From Aliarcobacter cryaerophilus (GTDB lineage Bacteria > Campylobacterota > Campylobacteria > Campylobacterales > Arcobacteraceae), in NCBI RefSeq assembly GCF_014352935.1, contig NZ_CP060694.1, positions 1,488,001 through 1,552,000 on the forward strand: 64,000 nucleotides of DNA, read 5' to 3'. Shown piece by piece: positions 35,993-45,894 of this stretch. The notes beneath the pieces were generated by a model. It was not told where the DNA came from. It made no database searches and saw only the letters and a list, made by a program, of their open reading frames with translations. The position numbers were made by a program, and so were the translations under genes. The stretch's first letter is position 1. Each line of letters starts with the position of its first letter.

Positions 35993-38146
35993 ATGAATTT
36001 ATTCTTCAAAGAGCTACAACTAGTAAATACAATTGAAGGGGCAATAAAAGAGCTTGAAAAGCAAATTGATATTAGCCCTAAACTAAATGGGATTATTGAT
36101 TTTATTATCGAAGCTCATGAGGGTCAATTTAGAAAAAGTGGTGAACCCTATTCGGTTCATCCAATTCTTGTAGCAACAATAACTAGTACTTTTTCAAAAG
36201 ATGAAGATGTTATTGCAACTGCACTTCTTCATGATGTTGTAGAAGATACACCCTTTACATTAGAATTTGTTGAAGAAAAATGGGGTAAAAATGTCTCTAA
36301 TATGGTTAAAGGTCTTACAAAAGTAGCAGATATTAGAGAAGAAAATTTTATTACTTCAAAAGATTCAAGCGATACAAAAATAGTTCAAGCAGCACTTACA
36401 TTTAGAAAAATGCTAATAGCATCAATAGATGATCCACGAGTTTTAATAGTAAAACTATGTGATAGACTTCATAATATGCTTACTCTTGCTGTTTTACCAC
36501 AACATAAACAAAGAAGAATAGCTGAAGAGACTCTGGTTGTTTATGTTCCAATTGCCAATAGACTTGGTATTTCAACACTTAAAAATGAGTTAGAAGATTT
36601 AGCATTTTTCTATATTTATCCAGATGAGTACAAAAAAATTGATGATTTTTTAAAAGAGAATGAACAAGCTATGCAGCTTAGTTTCAATACTTTTATTGCT
36701 ATTACAAAAAATTTATTAGAAAAAAATGGTTTTGAAGAGAATGAGATAAAAATATACTCAAGAATTAAACATCACTATTCAATATATTTAAAAATGCAAA
36801 GAAAAGGTATTACTATAGAAGAGGTACTTGATCTTTTTGCAATTAGAATCTTAGTTCCAAGCGATATAGATTGCTATAAGGCATTAGGACATATTCATTT
36901 AGAATTTAAACCTTTAGTTTCAAGATTTAAAGATTATATAGCAACACCTAAAGAAAATGGTTACAAAACTATTCATACAACAGTTTTTTATAATTCAAAA
37001 ATATATGAGATTCAGATTCGTTCATTTGATATGAATAGTGTTGCAGAGTATGGAATAGCAGCTCACTGGGCATATAAAAATGGAGAAAAAAATAGCTCTT
37101 CAAGTTCAAATCTTAATTGGTTAAAATCTTTGGAGTTCTCTAATGACAACATAGAAGAGTTCTATAATGAAACAAAAGAAAATTTGTTTAACGATGAAAT
37201 TATAGTTTATTCACCAAAAGGTGAAGTTTTTATCCTGCCTATTGGTTCAACTGCTTATGATTATGCTTTTGCGGTTCATACAAATGTTGGAAAAAAAGCA
37301 ATTTCTTGTTATATAAATAAAATTAAAAAACCTCTTTTAACAGTTTTAAAAAGTACAGATATTATACAAATTGAGCTAGGAAATGAACCAATCATAAGAT
37401 GTTCTTGGATAGATATGGTAAAAACTTCAAGAGCAAAAAAACAATTAAAATTTTTATGTATGCAAAGACAAAGAGAGATAGATGAACTTGCTGGAAAAAA
37501 TATTATAAATACTATATTTTCTAGATATTATAATGATATTTTAGAACATTATCCAGTAAAAGGTCTATATAAGGTACCAACAAATTTACCTTTTTTAAAA
37601 AATGCAAAACAAATTGTAGAGAAAAAAGTATTAAAAGAGAAAGGAATTATGGGAAGATTTAAAATCTTCACAAGCAAGATAAAAGAGTTTAAATTTGACA
37701 ATATGCTTATTTATTCTAACTTTAATATAAATTCTGTATCATTTGACCACTGTTGTCATCCAAAATTTGGAGATGATATTATTGCATTTAGAAACTCTCA
37801 CAATGCAATAATTCACCATAAAATGTGTGATAAAGCTTATTCTAAAATAAAAGAAAATGAACAAATGTTGTATTGTGAATGGGCAAAAAACTCTGTTTTT
37901 CAATACAAAATGCTAATAAGTATTCCAAATACAAAAGGTGAATTAGCAAAAGTTTTAGCATATCTTTCTAAAAGCGATTTTTATATCTTAGCTTGTAATT
38001 TTGGGCGACAAAAACACTCATATATTCAATATTGTGATATAGAGTTTGAGATAAATAATTCAAATGTAGATGAAGTTAGACAAATTGTTGAGAAAAATAT
38101 AAAAGTTATAGATTTTATGTCAAAAAAAGACGCATATAATAAATAA
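35993..38146 (+). CDS. spoT: Bifunctional (p)ppGpp synthetase/hydrolase
   Basis: A Rel/Spo homologue of 717 residues controlling the stringent response. The HD hydrolase domain (VHPILVA, LLHDVVEDTPF, KLCDRLHNML) is intact, so hydrolase activity is expected. The synthetase domain shows YSRIKHHYSIYLKMQRKG, DLFAIRILV and KENGYKTIHTTVF. A TGS domain follows (VYSPKGEVFILPIGSTAYDY), then a zinc-finger/helical part (DHCCHPKFGDDI) and a C-terminal ACT domain (LISIPNTKGELAKVLAYLS). The single long RSH is normal for this class. The ATG overlaps nothing and lies 20 bp after rpoZ. Confidence 0.96.
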   Translation: MNLFFKELQLVNTIEGAIKELEKQIDISPKLNGIIDFIIEAHEGQFRKSGEPYSVHPILVATITSTFSKDEDVIATALLHDVVEDTPFTLEFVEEKWGKNVSNMVKGLTKVADIREENFITSKDSSDTKIVQAALTFRKMLIASIDDPRVLIVKLCDRLHNMLTLAVLPQHKQRRIAEETLVVYVPIANRLGISTLKNELEDLAFFYIYPDEYKKIDDFLKENEQAMQLSFNTFIAITKNLLEKNGFEENEIKIYSRIKHHYSIYLKMQRKGITIEEVLDLFAIRILVPSDIDCYKALGHIHLEFKPLVSRFKDYIATPKENGYKTIHTTVFYNSKIYEIQIRSFDMNSVAEYGIAAHWAYKNGEKNSSSSSNLNWLKSLEFSNDNIEEFYNETKENLFNDEIIVYSPKGEVFILPIGSTAYDYAFAVHTNVGKKAISCYINKIKKPLLTVLKSTDIIQIELGNEPIIRCSWIDMVKTSRAKKQLKFLCMQRQREIDELAGKNIINTIFSRYYNDILEHYPVKGLYKVPTNLPFLKNAKQIVEKKVLKEKGIMGRFKIFTSKIKEFKFDNMLIYSNFNINSVSFDHCCHPKFGDDIIAFRNSHNAIIHHKMCDKAYSKIKENEQMLYCEWAKNSVFQYKMLISIPNTKGELAKVLAYLSKSDFYILACNFGRQKHSYIQYCDIEFEINNSNVDEVRQIVEKNIKVIDFMSKKDAYNK

Positions 38147-38160
38147 AGGTTTAATAAAAT

Positions 38161-39369
38161 ATGGAAAATAAAATAAAAGAAGCGATAGACGAAATTCAAA
38201 GAGGAACTGCTGAGATTATTGATATTGAAGCTATTACAAAATTAATAAAAAAATATTTTGAAACAGGTGAAAATTTCTATGTAAAAGCAGGATTTGATCC
38301 AACAGCTCCTGATATTCATCTAGGACATACAGTTTTAATACAAAAATTAGCAACTTTTCAAAAATTTGGAGGAGTAGTTCAATTTCTAATTGGAGATTTT
38401 ACTGCAACTATTGGAGACCCAACTGGAAAAAATGAAACAAGAAAAGTTTTAAGTAGAGATGATGTATTGGCAAACGCTGAGACTTACAAAGAGCAAGTTT
38501 TTAAAATCTTAGACCCAAATAAAACGCAAGTTGTTTTTAATAGTACTTGGTTAAATGAACTAGGAACAGCTGGACTTATAAATTTAGCTTCAAACTTGAC
38601 AGTTGCAAGAATGTTAGAACGTGATGATTTTTCAAAAAGATATAGTTCAAACACTCCAATTGCTGTAAATGAATTTTTATATCCCCTACTTCAAGGTTAT
38701 GACTCAATTGCTTTAAATAGCGATGTAGAACTTGGTGGAACAGATCAAAAATTTAATCTACTTATGGGTAGAACTTTGCAAAAAGCATATAACTGTAAAA
38801 AACAACAAGCGGTTTTAATGATGCCAATCCTTGAAGGTCTTGATGGTGTTCAAAAGATGTCAAAATCATTAGGTAACTATATTGGTGTTACAGATCTTCC
38901 TTTTGATATGTTTGGAAAAGTTTTATCAATTTCAGATGAACTTATGTGGAGATACTTTGAGCTTCTTTCAAGTAAAAGTTTAAAAGAGATTGAAGAGATA
39001 AAAAAAGGTGTAGAAAATGGAACAATGCACCCTAAAAAAGTAAAAGAGGATTTAGCAGCTGAGATAGTTGATAGATTTCATGGAGTTGGTGCTGGAGCTT
39101 TAGCAAAAGCTGAATTTGAAAAAGTTTTTGCCAAAAAAGATATACCAACTGATATACCTGAATTTATTTTTGAAGGTGAGATTTGGATTTGTCAAGCTAT
39201 GTTAGATTCAAAATTAGTTGATTCAACTTCACAAGCAAGAAGAGATATAAATTCAAATGCGGTATCGATTAATCAAGAGAAAATAAGCGATGATAAGTTA
39301 AACTTAACATCTGGCGAATACATTTTGCAAAAAGGCAAAAAAAGTTTTGCAAAAATAATAATAAAATAG
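38161..39369 (+). CDS. tyrS: Tyrosyl-tRNA synthetase
   Basis: 402 residues. Class I signatures are [17 protein letters not shown] (HIGH equivalent HLGH) and [13 protein letters not shown] (KMSKS). A C-terminal S4-like RNA-binding domain is present ([18 protein letters not shown]). This is the TyrRS-z-type arrangement with KMSKS rather than KFGKT. In the spoT transcript; the neighbour to the right is a flavoprotein 12 bp on. Confidence 0.96.
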   Translation: MENKIKEAIDEIQRGTAEIIDIEAITKLIKKYFETGENFYVKAGFDPTAPDIHLGHTVLIQKLATFQKFGGVVQFLIGDFTATIGDPTGKNETRKVLSRDDVLANAETYKEQVFKILDPNKTQVVFNSTWLNELGTAGLINLASNLTVARMLERDDFSKRYSSNTPIAVNEFLYPLLQGYDSIALNSDVELGGTDQKFNLLMGRTLQKAYNCKKQQAVLMMPILEGLDGVQKMSKSLGNYIGVTDLPFDMFGKVLSISDELMWRYFELLSSKSLKEIEEIKKGVENGTMHPKKVKEDLAAEIVDRFHGVGAGALAKAEFEKVFAKKDIPTDIPEFIFEGEIWICQAMLDSKLVDSTSQARRDINSNAVSINQEKISDDKLNLTSGEYILQKGKKSFAKIIIK

Positions 39370-39381
39370 AAGAGGCTAATT

Positions 39382-40461
39382 GTGAAAATAGGAAAATATG
39401 AGATAAAACATCCAATAATTCAAGGTGGTATGGGTGTTGGAATAAGTTGGGATCAATTAGCTGGACATGTTAGTCTTGAAGGCGGTTTAGGAGTAATTTC
39501 AGCAGTTGGCACAGGATACTATAAAAAACTTAGCCCTAAAGTAAATATTGTTATGAAAAAAGATAAACCTAAAGAGGTTTTAAATTTTTATAGTAAAGAT
39601 GCTTTAAAAGAGATTTTTGATAACGCTAGAAAAATTTGTGGAAATTTGCCACTTGCTTGTAATATTTTATATGCTATAAATGACTATGGAAGAGTTGTAC
39701 GTGATGCATGTGAAGCAGGTGCTAATATAATAATTACTGGTGCTGGAATTCCAACAAATATGCCTGAATTTACAAAAGATTTCCCAGATGTTGCACTTGT
39801 TCCAATTGTATCAAGTGCAAGAGCTTTAAAACTTATTTGTAAAAAATGGCAAAGATACAATAAAATACCAGATGCTGTAATAGTTGAAGGACCTTTAAGT
39901 GGTGGTCATCAAGGTTTCAAATATGAAGATTGTTATAAAGAAGAGTTTCAACTTGAGAATATTGTAACTCCTGTTATTGAAGAAGCAAAAAACTGGGGTA
40001 ATATTCCTGTTATTGCAGCTGGTGGAATTTGGGATAAAAAAGATATTGATAAGTTTATATCTCTTGGTTGTGCTGGAGTTCAAATGGCTACTAGATTTAT
40101 AGGAACTTTTGAGTGTGATGCTGATCCTAAATTCAAAGATGTTTTACTAAATGCAAAAGAAGAAGATATTGTTTTAATGAGTTCTCCAGTAGGTCTTCCT
40201 GCACGTGGAGTTAAGACAAATCTTCAATTCTCAATAGAAAACCATACTGCACCAAAAGTTCAATGCATCTCAAATTGTGTTGCACCTTGTAATAGAGGTC
40301 ATGAAGCAAAACTAGTAGGATATTGCATCGCTGATAGATTAGGAGCCGCATACAAAGGTGATGTAGAAACTGGTCTATTTTTCTCTGGTTCAAATGGATA
40401 TAAAATTGATAAGATAATCTCTGTTAAAGAGTTAATGGAAAAATTAACTAAAGGAGAGTAG
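39382..40461 (+). CDS. Nitronate monooxygenase-like FMN protein
   Basis: 359 residues, FMN-dependent TIM barrel of the NMO/2-nitropropane dioxygenase family: HPIIQGGMGVGISWDQLAGH, EGGLGVISAVG, PVIAAGGIWDKKDI, GCAGVQMATRFI. A cluster CISNCVAPCNRG near the C-terminus is typical of the epsilonproteobacterial members. It detoxifies nitronates or acts as an enoyl reductase-like protein; the physiological substrate is unknown. GTG start with AGAGG upstream. Its last codons contain the ribosome site of the following amidase gene. Confidence 0.9.
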   Translation: MKIGKYEIKHPIIQGGMGVGISWDQLAGHVSLEGGLGVISAVGTGYYKKLSPKVNIVMKKDKPKEVLNFYSKDALKEIFDNARKICGNLPLACNILYAINDYGRVVRDACEAGANIIITGAGIPTNMPEFTKDFPDVALVPIVSSARALKLICKKWQRYNKIPDAVIVEGPLSGGHQGFKYEDCYKEEFQLENIVTPVIEEAKNWGNIPVIAAGGIWDKKDIDKFISLGCAGVQMATRFIGTFECDADPKFKDVLLNAKEEDIVLMSSPVGLPARGVKTNLQFSIENHTAPKVQCISNCVAPCNRGHEAKLVGYCIADRLGAAYKGDVETGLFFSGSNGYKIDKIISVKELMEKLTKGE

Positions 40462-40463
40462 TT

Positions 40464-42257
40464 ATTTTAACTAAATTCTTTATTTGCCTTCTACTTATTA
40501 TCAATATATCTTTTGCCTCTAGCTTGGAACAGCAGTACAAAGAGGCAAGAATAGAGTTTTTAAAATCTTCATTAAGAAAAGATGACAATCAAAAAATAGA
40601 TGATTTAAAAAAAATTATTGAACTAGGGAAAAAGTTAAATAAAGATGTAAGACCTGATGAAAAAAAATTAGCTGTTTTAAATAAAAGTATTAAAGTAATA
40701 AATAACAAAAATATAGAGTCAGCTCAAACTTCTTCAAATAATAAGCAAAATAAAGAGAAACAATCAAATCTTTTATACTCTATAAAAAATGTAACTACTT
40801 CAAACAACTCAATAGTAGTTGATTTTAATGTTGATATAAAAGAAGATGATATTAAATTTTTTGAGCTAAAACCTTCTCCTTTATATAGAGATGTTTTTGA
40901 TATCAAAGGTTATTTTAAAGATGCCTTAGCTACAAAATTAGCAATTCAGGGTGTTGAACAAATTACAATAGGTCAGTTTCAACCTGATGTTTTAAGAATT
41001 GTAATTTCAGGCAATAATAATCCAGAAACATCTTATAAAATAACAAAAAGACAACTAATAATAGATGTAAATAGTAAACAATCAACAAAAAAAGATGAAC
41101 AAATAAAAGAGATTTCAAAACAAAAAATTGAACCTAATTCAAATATTCAAGAGATGGTTGATTTGAAAAACTCTATTCGTTCTATTTCATCAAGTGGAGA
41201 TAAGATTACTATCCAGTTTAACAAAAAAATATCACAAAAAGATTTAAAATATTCTACTCTTAAGCAAAATGGAAATTTTGAATATATTTTTGATATTAAT
41301 GGAAAATATAGTTATATTGAACCTACAAAACTAAATTTAAATAGTATAGATAAAGTTATTACTACAGAAAATAAAAATAGCGTTAGAATAAGATTAATAA
41401 ATAAAAATAATCCTAAAATTAAATATATTTTAAAATCAAATGAGCTAACTATTGAAGTTTTAGAAACTCAAAGTGAAAAAGTAGAAGTTGCTAAAAACAG
41501 TAGTGATTCAAACAGTAAAACTAATCTTCCTACAAAAGTTTCAAAACAAGTTCAAAATACGACACCCAAAAATGCTATAAATAAAACAATAGTTATAGAT
41601 GCAGGACATGGTGGAGATGATGTTGGTGCAGTTGGACCAAATAAAGAGTATGAAAAAGTTATAAATTTAGAAGTAGCAAAATATCTTGATAATATATTAA
41701 AACAAAGAGGGTACAAGGTATATTTGACTAGATCAACTGATAAATTTATTAAAGTTATGGATAGAACTATTTTAGCAAATGAAAAAAATGCTGACCTTTT
41801 TATCTCAATACATACAAACTCTATGCCAAAAGAGAAAGCTAGTAGTACAAGCGGTATTGAGACATTTTTTCTAAGTCCTGCAAGAAGTGAAAGAGCAAAA
41901 AAAGTTGCTGCTTTAGAAAATAAAGATGATATTAGAGAGATGAGTGAAAGTTCAAAAAATGTATTTTTAGAGAGCTTAAATCGTCCAAGAATTACAGCCT
42001 CTCATAAATTTGCAATAGATGTTCAATCAGGGCTTTTACAAGCAGCTAGAACAAAATATAAAGATGTAAGAGATACAGGTGTAAAAGAGGGACCATTTTG
42101 GGTTTTAGTTGGTGCTCAAATGCCATCTATTCTTATTGAACTAGGATTTATATCTCATCCTGTTGAAAGTAAAAGATTATATGACAAAGATTATCAGCAA
42201 GTACTTGCAAATGGTATTGCTAATGGAATAGATTCTTACTTTCTAAAAAATCCTTAA
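40464..42257 (+). CDS. N-acetylmuramoyl-L-alanine amidase with AMIN domains
   Basis: Cleaves peptidoglycan stem peptides during cell division. 597 residues from a predicted AUU start. With it the protein begins with a signal peptide (LTKFFICLLLIINISFA, cleaved before SSLEQQY), and AAGGAG stands 7 bases upstream. No ATG, GTG or TTG in frame allows a signal peptide; the first TTG (40524) is after the cleavage site. Two AMIN-like domains (about 100-185 and 225-310, each with VDFNVDI/IQFNKKI-type strands) precede an Amidase_3 domain: VIDAGHGGDDVGAVGPNKEY (zinc His, Glu), FISIHTNSMP (His), LIELGFISHP (catalytic Glu). The end overlaps the convergent Nudix gene by 38 bp. Confidence 0.9.
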   Translation: MLTKFFICLLLIINISFASSLEQQYKEARIEFLKSSLRKDDNQKIDDLKKIIELGKKLNKDVRPDEKKLAVLNKSIKVINNKNIESAQTSSNNKQNKEKQSNLLYSIKNVTTSNNSIVVDFNVDIKEDDIKFFELKPSPLYRDVFDIKGYFKDALATKLAIQGVEQITIGQFQPDVLRIVISGNNNPETSYKITKRQLIIDVNSKQSTKKDEQIKEISKQKIEPNSNIQEMVDLKNSIRSISSSGDKITIQFNKKISQKDLKYSTLKQNGNFEYIFDINGKYSYIEPTKLNLNSIDKVITTENKNSVRIRLINKNNPKIKYILKSNELTIEVLETQSEKVEVAKNSSDSNSKTNLPTKVSKQVQNTTPKNAINKTIVIDAGHGGDDVGAVGPNKEYEKVINLEVAKYLDNILKQRGYKVYLTRSTDKFIKVMDRTILANEKNADLFISIHTNSMPKEKASSTSGIETFFLSPARSERAKKVAALENKDDIREMSESSKNVFLESLNRPRITASHKFAIDVQSGLLQAARTKYKDVRDTGVKEGPFWVLVGAQMPSILIELGFISHPVESKRLYDKDYQQVLANGIANGIDSYFLKNP

Positions 42258-42663
42258 TCTCTGATACTAATTTTTTTTGCATTGACTTTATCTTTGGAAG
42301 CTTTTTTAATGAAAAGAATTTTACTTTTGAATTTTCCCAAGAGAGATATTCACTTTTTAAAGTATTTCCATTAAAATATCTATCCATATTTTCAATATTT
42401 GAAGAGTTTACAAGCCAAACTCCAATATCTTTTTCTTGATTTATCTGCTCAAAATACTCTTCAAAAAGTTCAATATCTATAGAGATTGAACTCTCTTCAA
42501 AGAACTCTCTTTTTGCACACATAAAAGCAGTCTCATTTTTTACTTTTGTACCTTTTAGACATCCCCATTTATTATTGCTTGCAACATCTAAACACAAAAG
42601 AATTTTAACACCTTTTTTTGTTACAATATATGGAACTATTCCATAAGTTTTTGTATGACTCAT
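42220..42663 (-). CDS. Nudix hydrolase
   Basis: 147 residues with a Nudix box GTKVKNETAFMCAKREFFEE followed by SSI. The spacing G-x5-E-x7-R-E-x-x-E-E is exact, but the usual final glycine is Ser. It resembles Ap4A hydrolase/RppH-type proteins; the substrate is unknown. It is 11 bp downstream of the LptF/G gene and converges on the amidase, sharing 38 bp at the 3' ends. Confidence 0.88.
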   Translation of the reverse strand: MSHTKTYGIVPYIVTKKGVKILLCLDVASNNKWGCLKGTKVKNETAFMCAKREFFEESSISIDIELFEEYFEQINQEKDIGVWLVNSSNIENMDRYFNGNTLKSEYLSWENSKVKFFSLKKLPKIKSMQKKLVSEIKDFLESKNLFH

Positions 42664-42674
42664 TATTTTAAATC

Positions 42675-43742
42675 CTATATAGTTTTTATTCTAGATTGAT
42701 AAACATAGATGGCTGCTATAAACCAAATAATTAAAGGTAATAATAAAGATAACTCTGGATTTAAAACACCAGAACTTGTAATTTTAAATAAAAAGAAAAA
42801 AACTCCCCAAACAATTAAAGTTCCAAAAATACCAAAAGATACAAAAATTCCTAATCTAAAAAATCTACTATTTAAAGAACTATATGCAAATACTAAAAAA
42901 AGAAGTGGAATTATAAAAAATGGAACAAATAGCTGATTATATATATTTCCTCTTATTTTTGAAGTGTTTACACCTTGTTTTTCTAATAAAAACATAGCAT
43001 TTATAGCATCTAACAATGAAGAATCATTTCTTGCTTCATATACATTATCCAATATCTTTGGTTGAAATCCATCTAATGTATTTAAAAATTTTTCATACTT
43101 TATTGTAAGTTTAGAGTTCATATCAAGCTCTTTTGGTTTTGTAGTAATCTTTGCATCTACAATATACCATTTATTATTTTGAAAATATGCTTTTTGTGCA
43201 ACAATTGTTTCAACTACATCTTTTCCATCTACTTTAAAAATATGTATATTTTCTGCTCTTTTTTCTAAAGGAAAAAGCTTTTGGAAATAGACAAAATTAT
43301 CATTATATTTCAAAAATATATCACTTTTTGTACTTGAGAAGTACTCATTATCTAAAATCTTCTTTTTTTGTTCATAAGAGTATGCCAAAGGTGTCATTTG
43401 TAAAAATATTAAAACTACTAAAAATATTAAACCTAAAGATAATATAGGTAAAAATATATCTCTTCTTCCAGCTCCTAAAGAGTAAAATGCAACATACTCA
43501 TTATTTTTAATAAATGTTATTAAAGTTGAAATCCAAGCAAAAACAATTGAAAGAGGAAGAGTTAAAGTTAGTGTAAAAAATGCATTATAAAAGATATATA
43601 ACAACTGTAAGTTTGCTGATTGAGGTATAGATTTAAAATTTTGTAAAAAGTCAATTCCCACAAAAAATATCTCTAAAGATAGTAAAATTATAATAAAATT
43701 TTTAAGATACTTTTCAATTATATATTTTGTTAAAATACTCAT
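42675..43742 (-). CDS. LptF/LptG family LPS export permease
   Basis: 355 residues with the YjgP/YjgQ layout: three membrane helices at the N-terminus (about 12-35, 50-75, 90-120), a periplasmic beta-jellyroll domain, and three at the C-terminus (from about residue 270). With LptB it forms the ABC transporter that extracts lipopolysaccharide from the inner membrane. Which of LptF or LptG it is cannot be told by reading. The start overlaps pth by four bases. Confidence 0.88.
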   Translation of the reverse strand: MSILTKYIIEKYLKNFIIILLSLEIFFVGIDFLQNFKSIPQSANLQLLYIFYNAFFTLTLTLPLSIVFAWISTLITFIKNNEYVAFYSLGAGRRDIFLPILSLGLIFLVVLIFLQMTPLAYSYEQKKKILDNEYFSSTKSDIFLKYNDNFVYFQKLFPLEKRAENIHIFKVDGKDVVETIVAQKAYFQNNKWYIVDAKITTKPKELDMNSKLTIKYEKFLNTLDGFQPKILDNVYEARNDSSLLDAINAMFLLEKQGVNTSKIRGNIYNQLFVPFFIIPLLFLVFAYSSLNSRFFRLGIFVSFGIFGTLIVWGVFFFLFKITSSGVLNPELSLLLPLIIWFIAAIYVYQSRIKTI

Positions 43743-44302
43743 ATAGACTGCTTTAATGTAAATTTAGCCTTAACTTCATCAATACTAAGCTCTTTTAAAG
43801 CTTCAACACAAGAAGCAACATGTGGAATGATTTTGTTATTTAACTCTTCAAACTCTGCTTTACTAAAATCACTTAAAACATAGTTCGCAACATCTTCTTT
43901 ATCTTTTGGTTTTCCAATTCCAACTCTAACTCTTATATACTCTTTTGTAATATGGCTATCAAGAGATTTCAAACCATTGTGCCCACCATGACCTCCACCT
44001 ATTTTGAATTTCACAGTTCCAAAAGGTAAATCTATATCATCATGAATAATAATAATATTTTCTAAATCAACTTTATAGTAATCCATAATATTTTTTACAG
44101 CAATTCCTGAATTATTCATATATGTAGTTGGTTTAGAAAATAGATTATATCCTGCTTTTAAAAGAGTTGATTGAAAGTTTGAGTTATTTATAGAAGTAGT
44201 ATTAAGATTTTTAGTCATAAAATCTACGACTAAAAATCCAACGTTGTGTCTTGTATTTTGGTATTTTTCACCAATATTTCCAAGACCAACAATTAAATAC
44301 AT
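43739..44302 (-). CDS. pth: Peptidyl-tRNA hydrolase
   Basis: 187 residues: LIVGLGNIGEKYQNTRHNVG with catalytic His region, KPTTYMNNSGIAV, IIIHDDIDLPFGTVKFKIGG and GHNGLKS. It releases tRNA from peptidyl-tRNA. It is 9 bp after rplY, a common ctc-pth pairing. Confidence 0.96.
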   Translation of the reverse strand: MYLIVGLGNIGEKYQNTRHNVGFLVVDFMTKNLNTTSINNSNFQSTLLKAGYNLFSKPTTYMNNSGIAVKNIMDYYKVDLENIIIIHDDIDLPFGTVKFKIGGGHGGHNGLKSLDSHITKEYIRVRVGIGKPKDKEDVANYVLSDFSKAEFEELNNKIIPHVASCVEALKELSIDEVKAKFTLKQSI

Positions 44303-44311
44303 AGGTTTTAA

Positions 44312-44848
44312 TTATTTAGCTTTAATTACACCAACGATTGGAACTCGTGGGTCTAAATAACAATCAACATTTTCTGGAAGTGTAATATCTCTTAAAAGAA
44401 TATTATCTCCTGTATCCAAATTTGTAACATCTAAAGTGATGTTATTTGGTAAATTTTCAATTGTACATTTAACTGGAATTCTTCTAGTATGTAACATTAA
44501 AAGACCTTTATTTTTAAGACCTTTTGCACTTCCTGTTGCTACAACTGGGATAAAATATGAAGCTCTAACACCTTTTTGAGCAACCATTAAATCAACATGC
44601 AATAAATCAGAAGTAATAGGGCATTTTTGGTACTCTTTTACAACTACACTTAAAACTTTTCCATCTACTTTAATATCAAAAGCTAGTGTAGTTTTATTTT
44701 TTAAAAACTTAATATACTCATTTCTTTTGAATGCTGCAGATATGTTCTCCATACCTTTTCCATAGATATTTGCAATTAAATATCCATCTTTTCTTAAAGC
44801 TTTTACAGCTGGTTTAGTTATACTATCTCTTACGATACCCTCTAACAT
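44312..44848 (-). CDS. rplY: 50S ribosomal protein L25 (CTC form)
   Basis: 178 residues with an N-terminal L25 domain ([20 protein letters not shown]...ANIYGKGM) and a C-terminal TL5/CTC beta domain ([20 protein letters not shown]). It binds 5S rRNA. First gene of rplY-pth-lptF/G. The divergent folD promoter shares the 185-bp upstream gap. Confidence 0.95.
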   Translation of the reverse strand: MLEGIVRDSITKPAVKALRKDGYLIANIYGKGMENISAAFKRNEYIKFLKNKTTLAFDIKVDGKVLSVVVKEYQKCPITSDLLHVDLMVAQKGVRASYFIPVVATGSAKGLKNKGLLMLHTRRIPVKCTIENLPNNITLDVTNLDTGDNILLRDITLPENVDCYLDPRVPIVGVIKAK

Positions 44849-45033
44849 TTTAGTCCTTTGTTTTAATTTTAAATTGAACGCGGATTATATTTAAAATTTA
44901 CTAAATATTAGGTTAAATTATAAGTTATATTTGTAAGCAATAAGATATCTCAATATGCTAAAAAATATTTTAATTCAATTTTAGATACAATCTAATCTAA
45001 AAAATTTAAATAACTTAATTATAAGGTAAAAAA

Positions 45034-45894
45034 ATGGTACTACTAGATGGGAAAATTTTATCAGCAAAGATAAAAGAAGAGGTAAAAGTTGAAGTTACTC
45101 AAATTGTAAAAGAGAAAAATATAACTCCAGGACTTGCAGTTATTCTTGTAGGAAATGATGCAGCAAGTGCAACTTATGTTGCAAGTAAAGCAAAGGCTTG
45201 TAAAGATGCTGGAATTTACTCAGTTGTACATGAAATGCCAGAGAGTATAACTCAAGAAGAGTTACTTGAAACTATAAATATGATGAACAATAATCCAAAA
45301 CTTGATGGTATTTTAGTACAACTTCCACTTCCAAAACATATAGATACGACGACTGTGTTAGAAGCAATTAATCCATTAAAAGATGTTGATGGTTTCCATC
45401 CATACAATGTTGGAAGAATGGTTTCTAATCTTGATTCATTTTTACCAGCAACTCCTTTTGGTGTTATGAGAATGTTTGAAGAGCATAATATTGAATTAAG
45501 TGGAAAAGATGTTGTAGTTATTGGAAGTAGCGATATTGTTGGAAAACCTATGGCATCACTTTTAATAAATAAAAAAGCAACAGTTACAGTTTGTAATAGT
45601 AGAACAAAAGATTTAAAAGCCCACACTTCAAAAGCTGATATTGTAATTATTGCTGTTGGTGTTCCATATCTACTAAAAGAAGATATGGTTAAAGATGGTG
45701 CTGTTGTTATTGATGTAGGAATTAATAGACTTGATACTGGTAAACTTGTTGGTGATGCTGATTTTGAAGGACTTAAAAATAAATGTTCACACCTAACACC
45801 AGTTCCAGGTGGAGTAGGACCTATGACAATTGCAATGCTTTTAAAAAATACAATAAAAGCTTCTAAACTAAGAGATAAAAGAGAATCAAAATAG
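45034..45894 (+). CDS. folD: Methylenetetrahydrofolate dehydrogenase/cyclohydrolase
   Basis: A 286-residue bifunctional folate enzyme. Signatures are ATYVASKAKACKDAGI (catalytic Lys/Tyr region), DGILVQLPLPKHID, GRMVSNLDSFLPATPFGVM and VVVIGSSDIVGKPMASLL for NADP, with PVPGGVGPMTIAMLL near the end. Starts a plus-strand operon with lepB and rpiB (lepB follows directly). Confidence 0.97.
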   Translation: MVLLDGKILSAKIKEEVKVEVTQIVKEKNITPGLAVILVGNDAASATYVASKAKACKDAGIYSVVHEMPESITQEELLETINMMNNNPKLDGILVQLPLPKHIDTTTVLEAINPLKDVDGFHPYNVGRMVSNLDSFLPATPFGVMRMFEEHNIELSGKDVVVIGSSDIVGKPMASLLINKKATVTVCNSRTKDLKAHTSKADIVIIAVGVPYLLKEDMVKDGAVVIDVGINRLDTGKLVGDADFEGLKNKCSHLTPVPGGVGPMTIAMLLKNTIKASKLRDKRESK

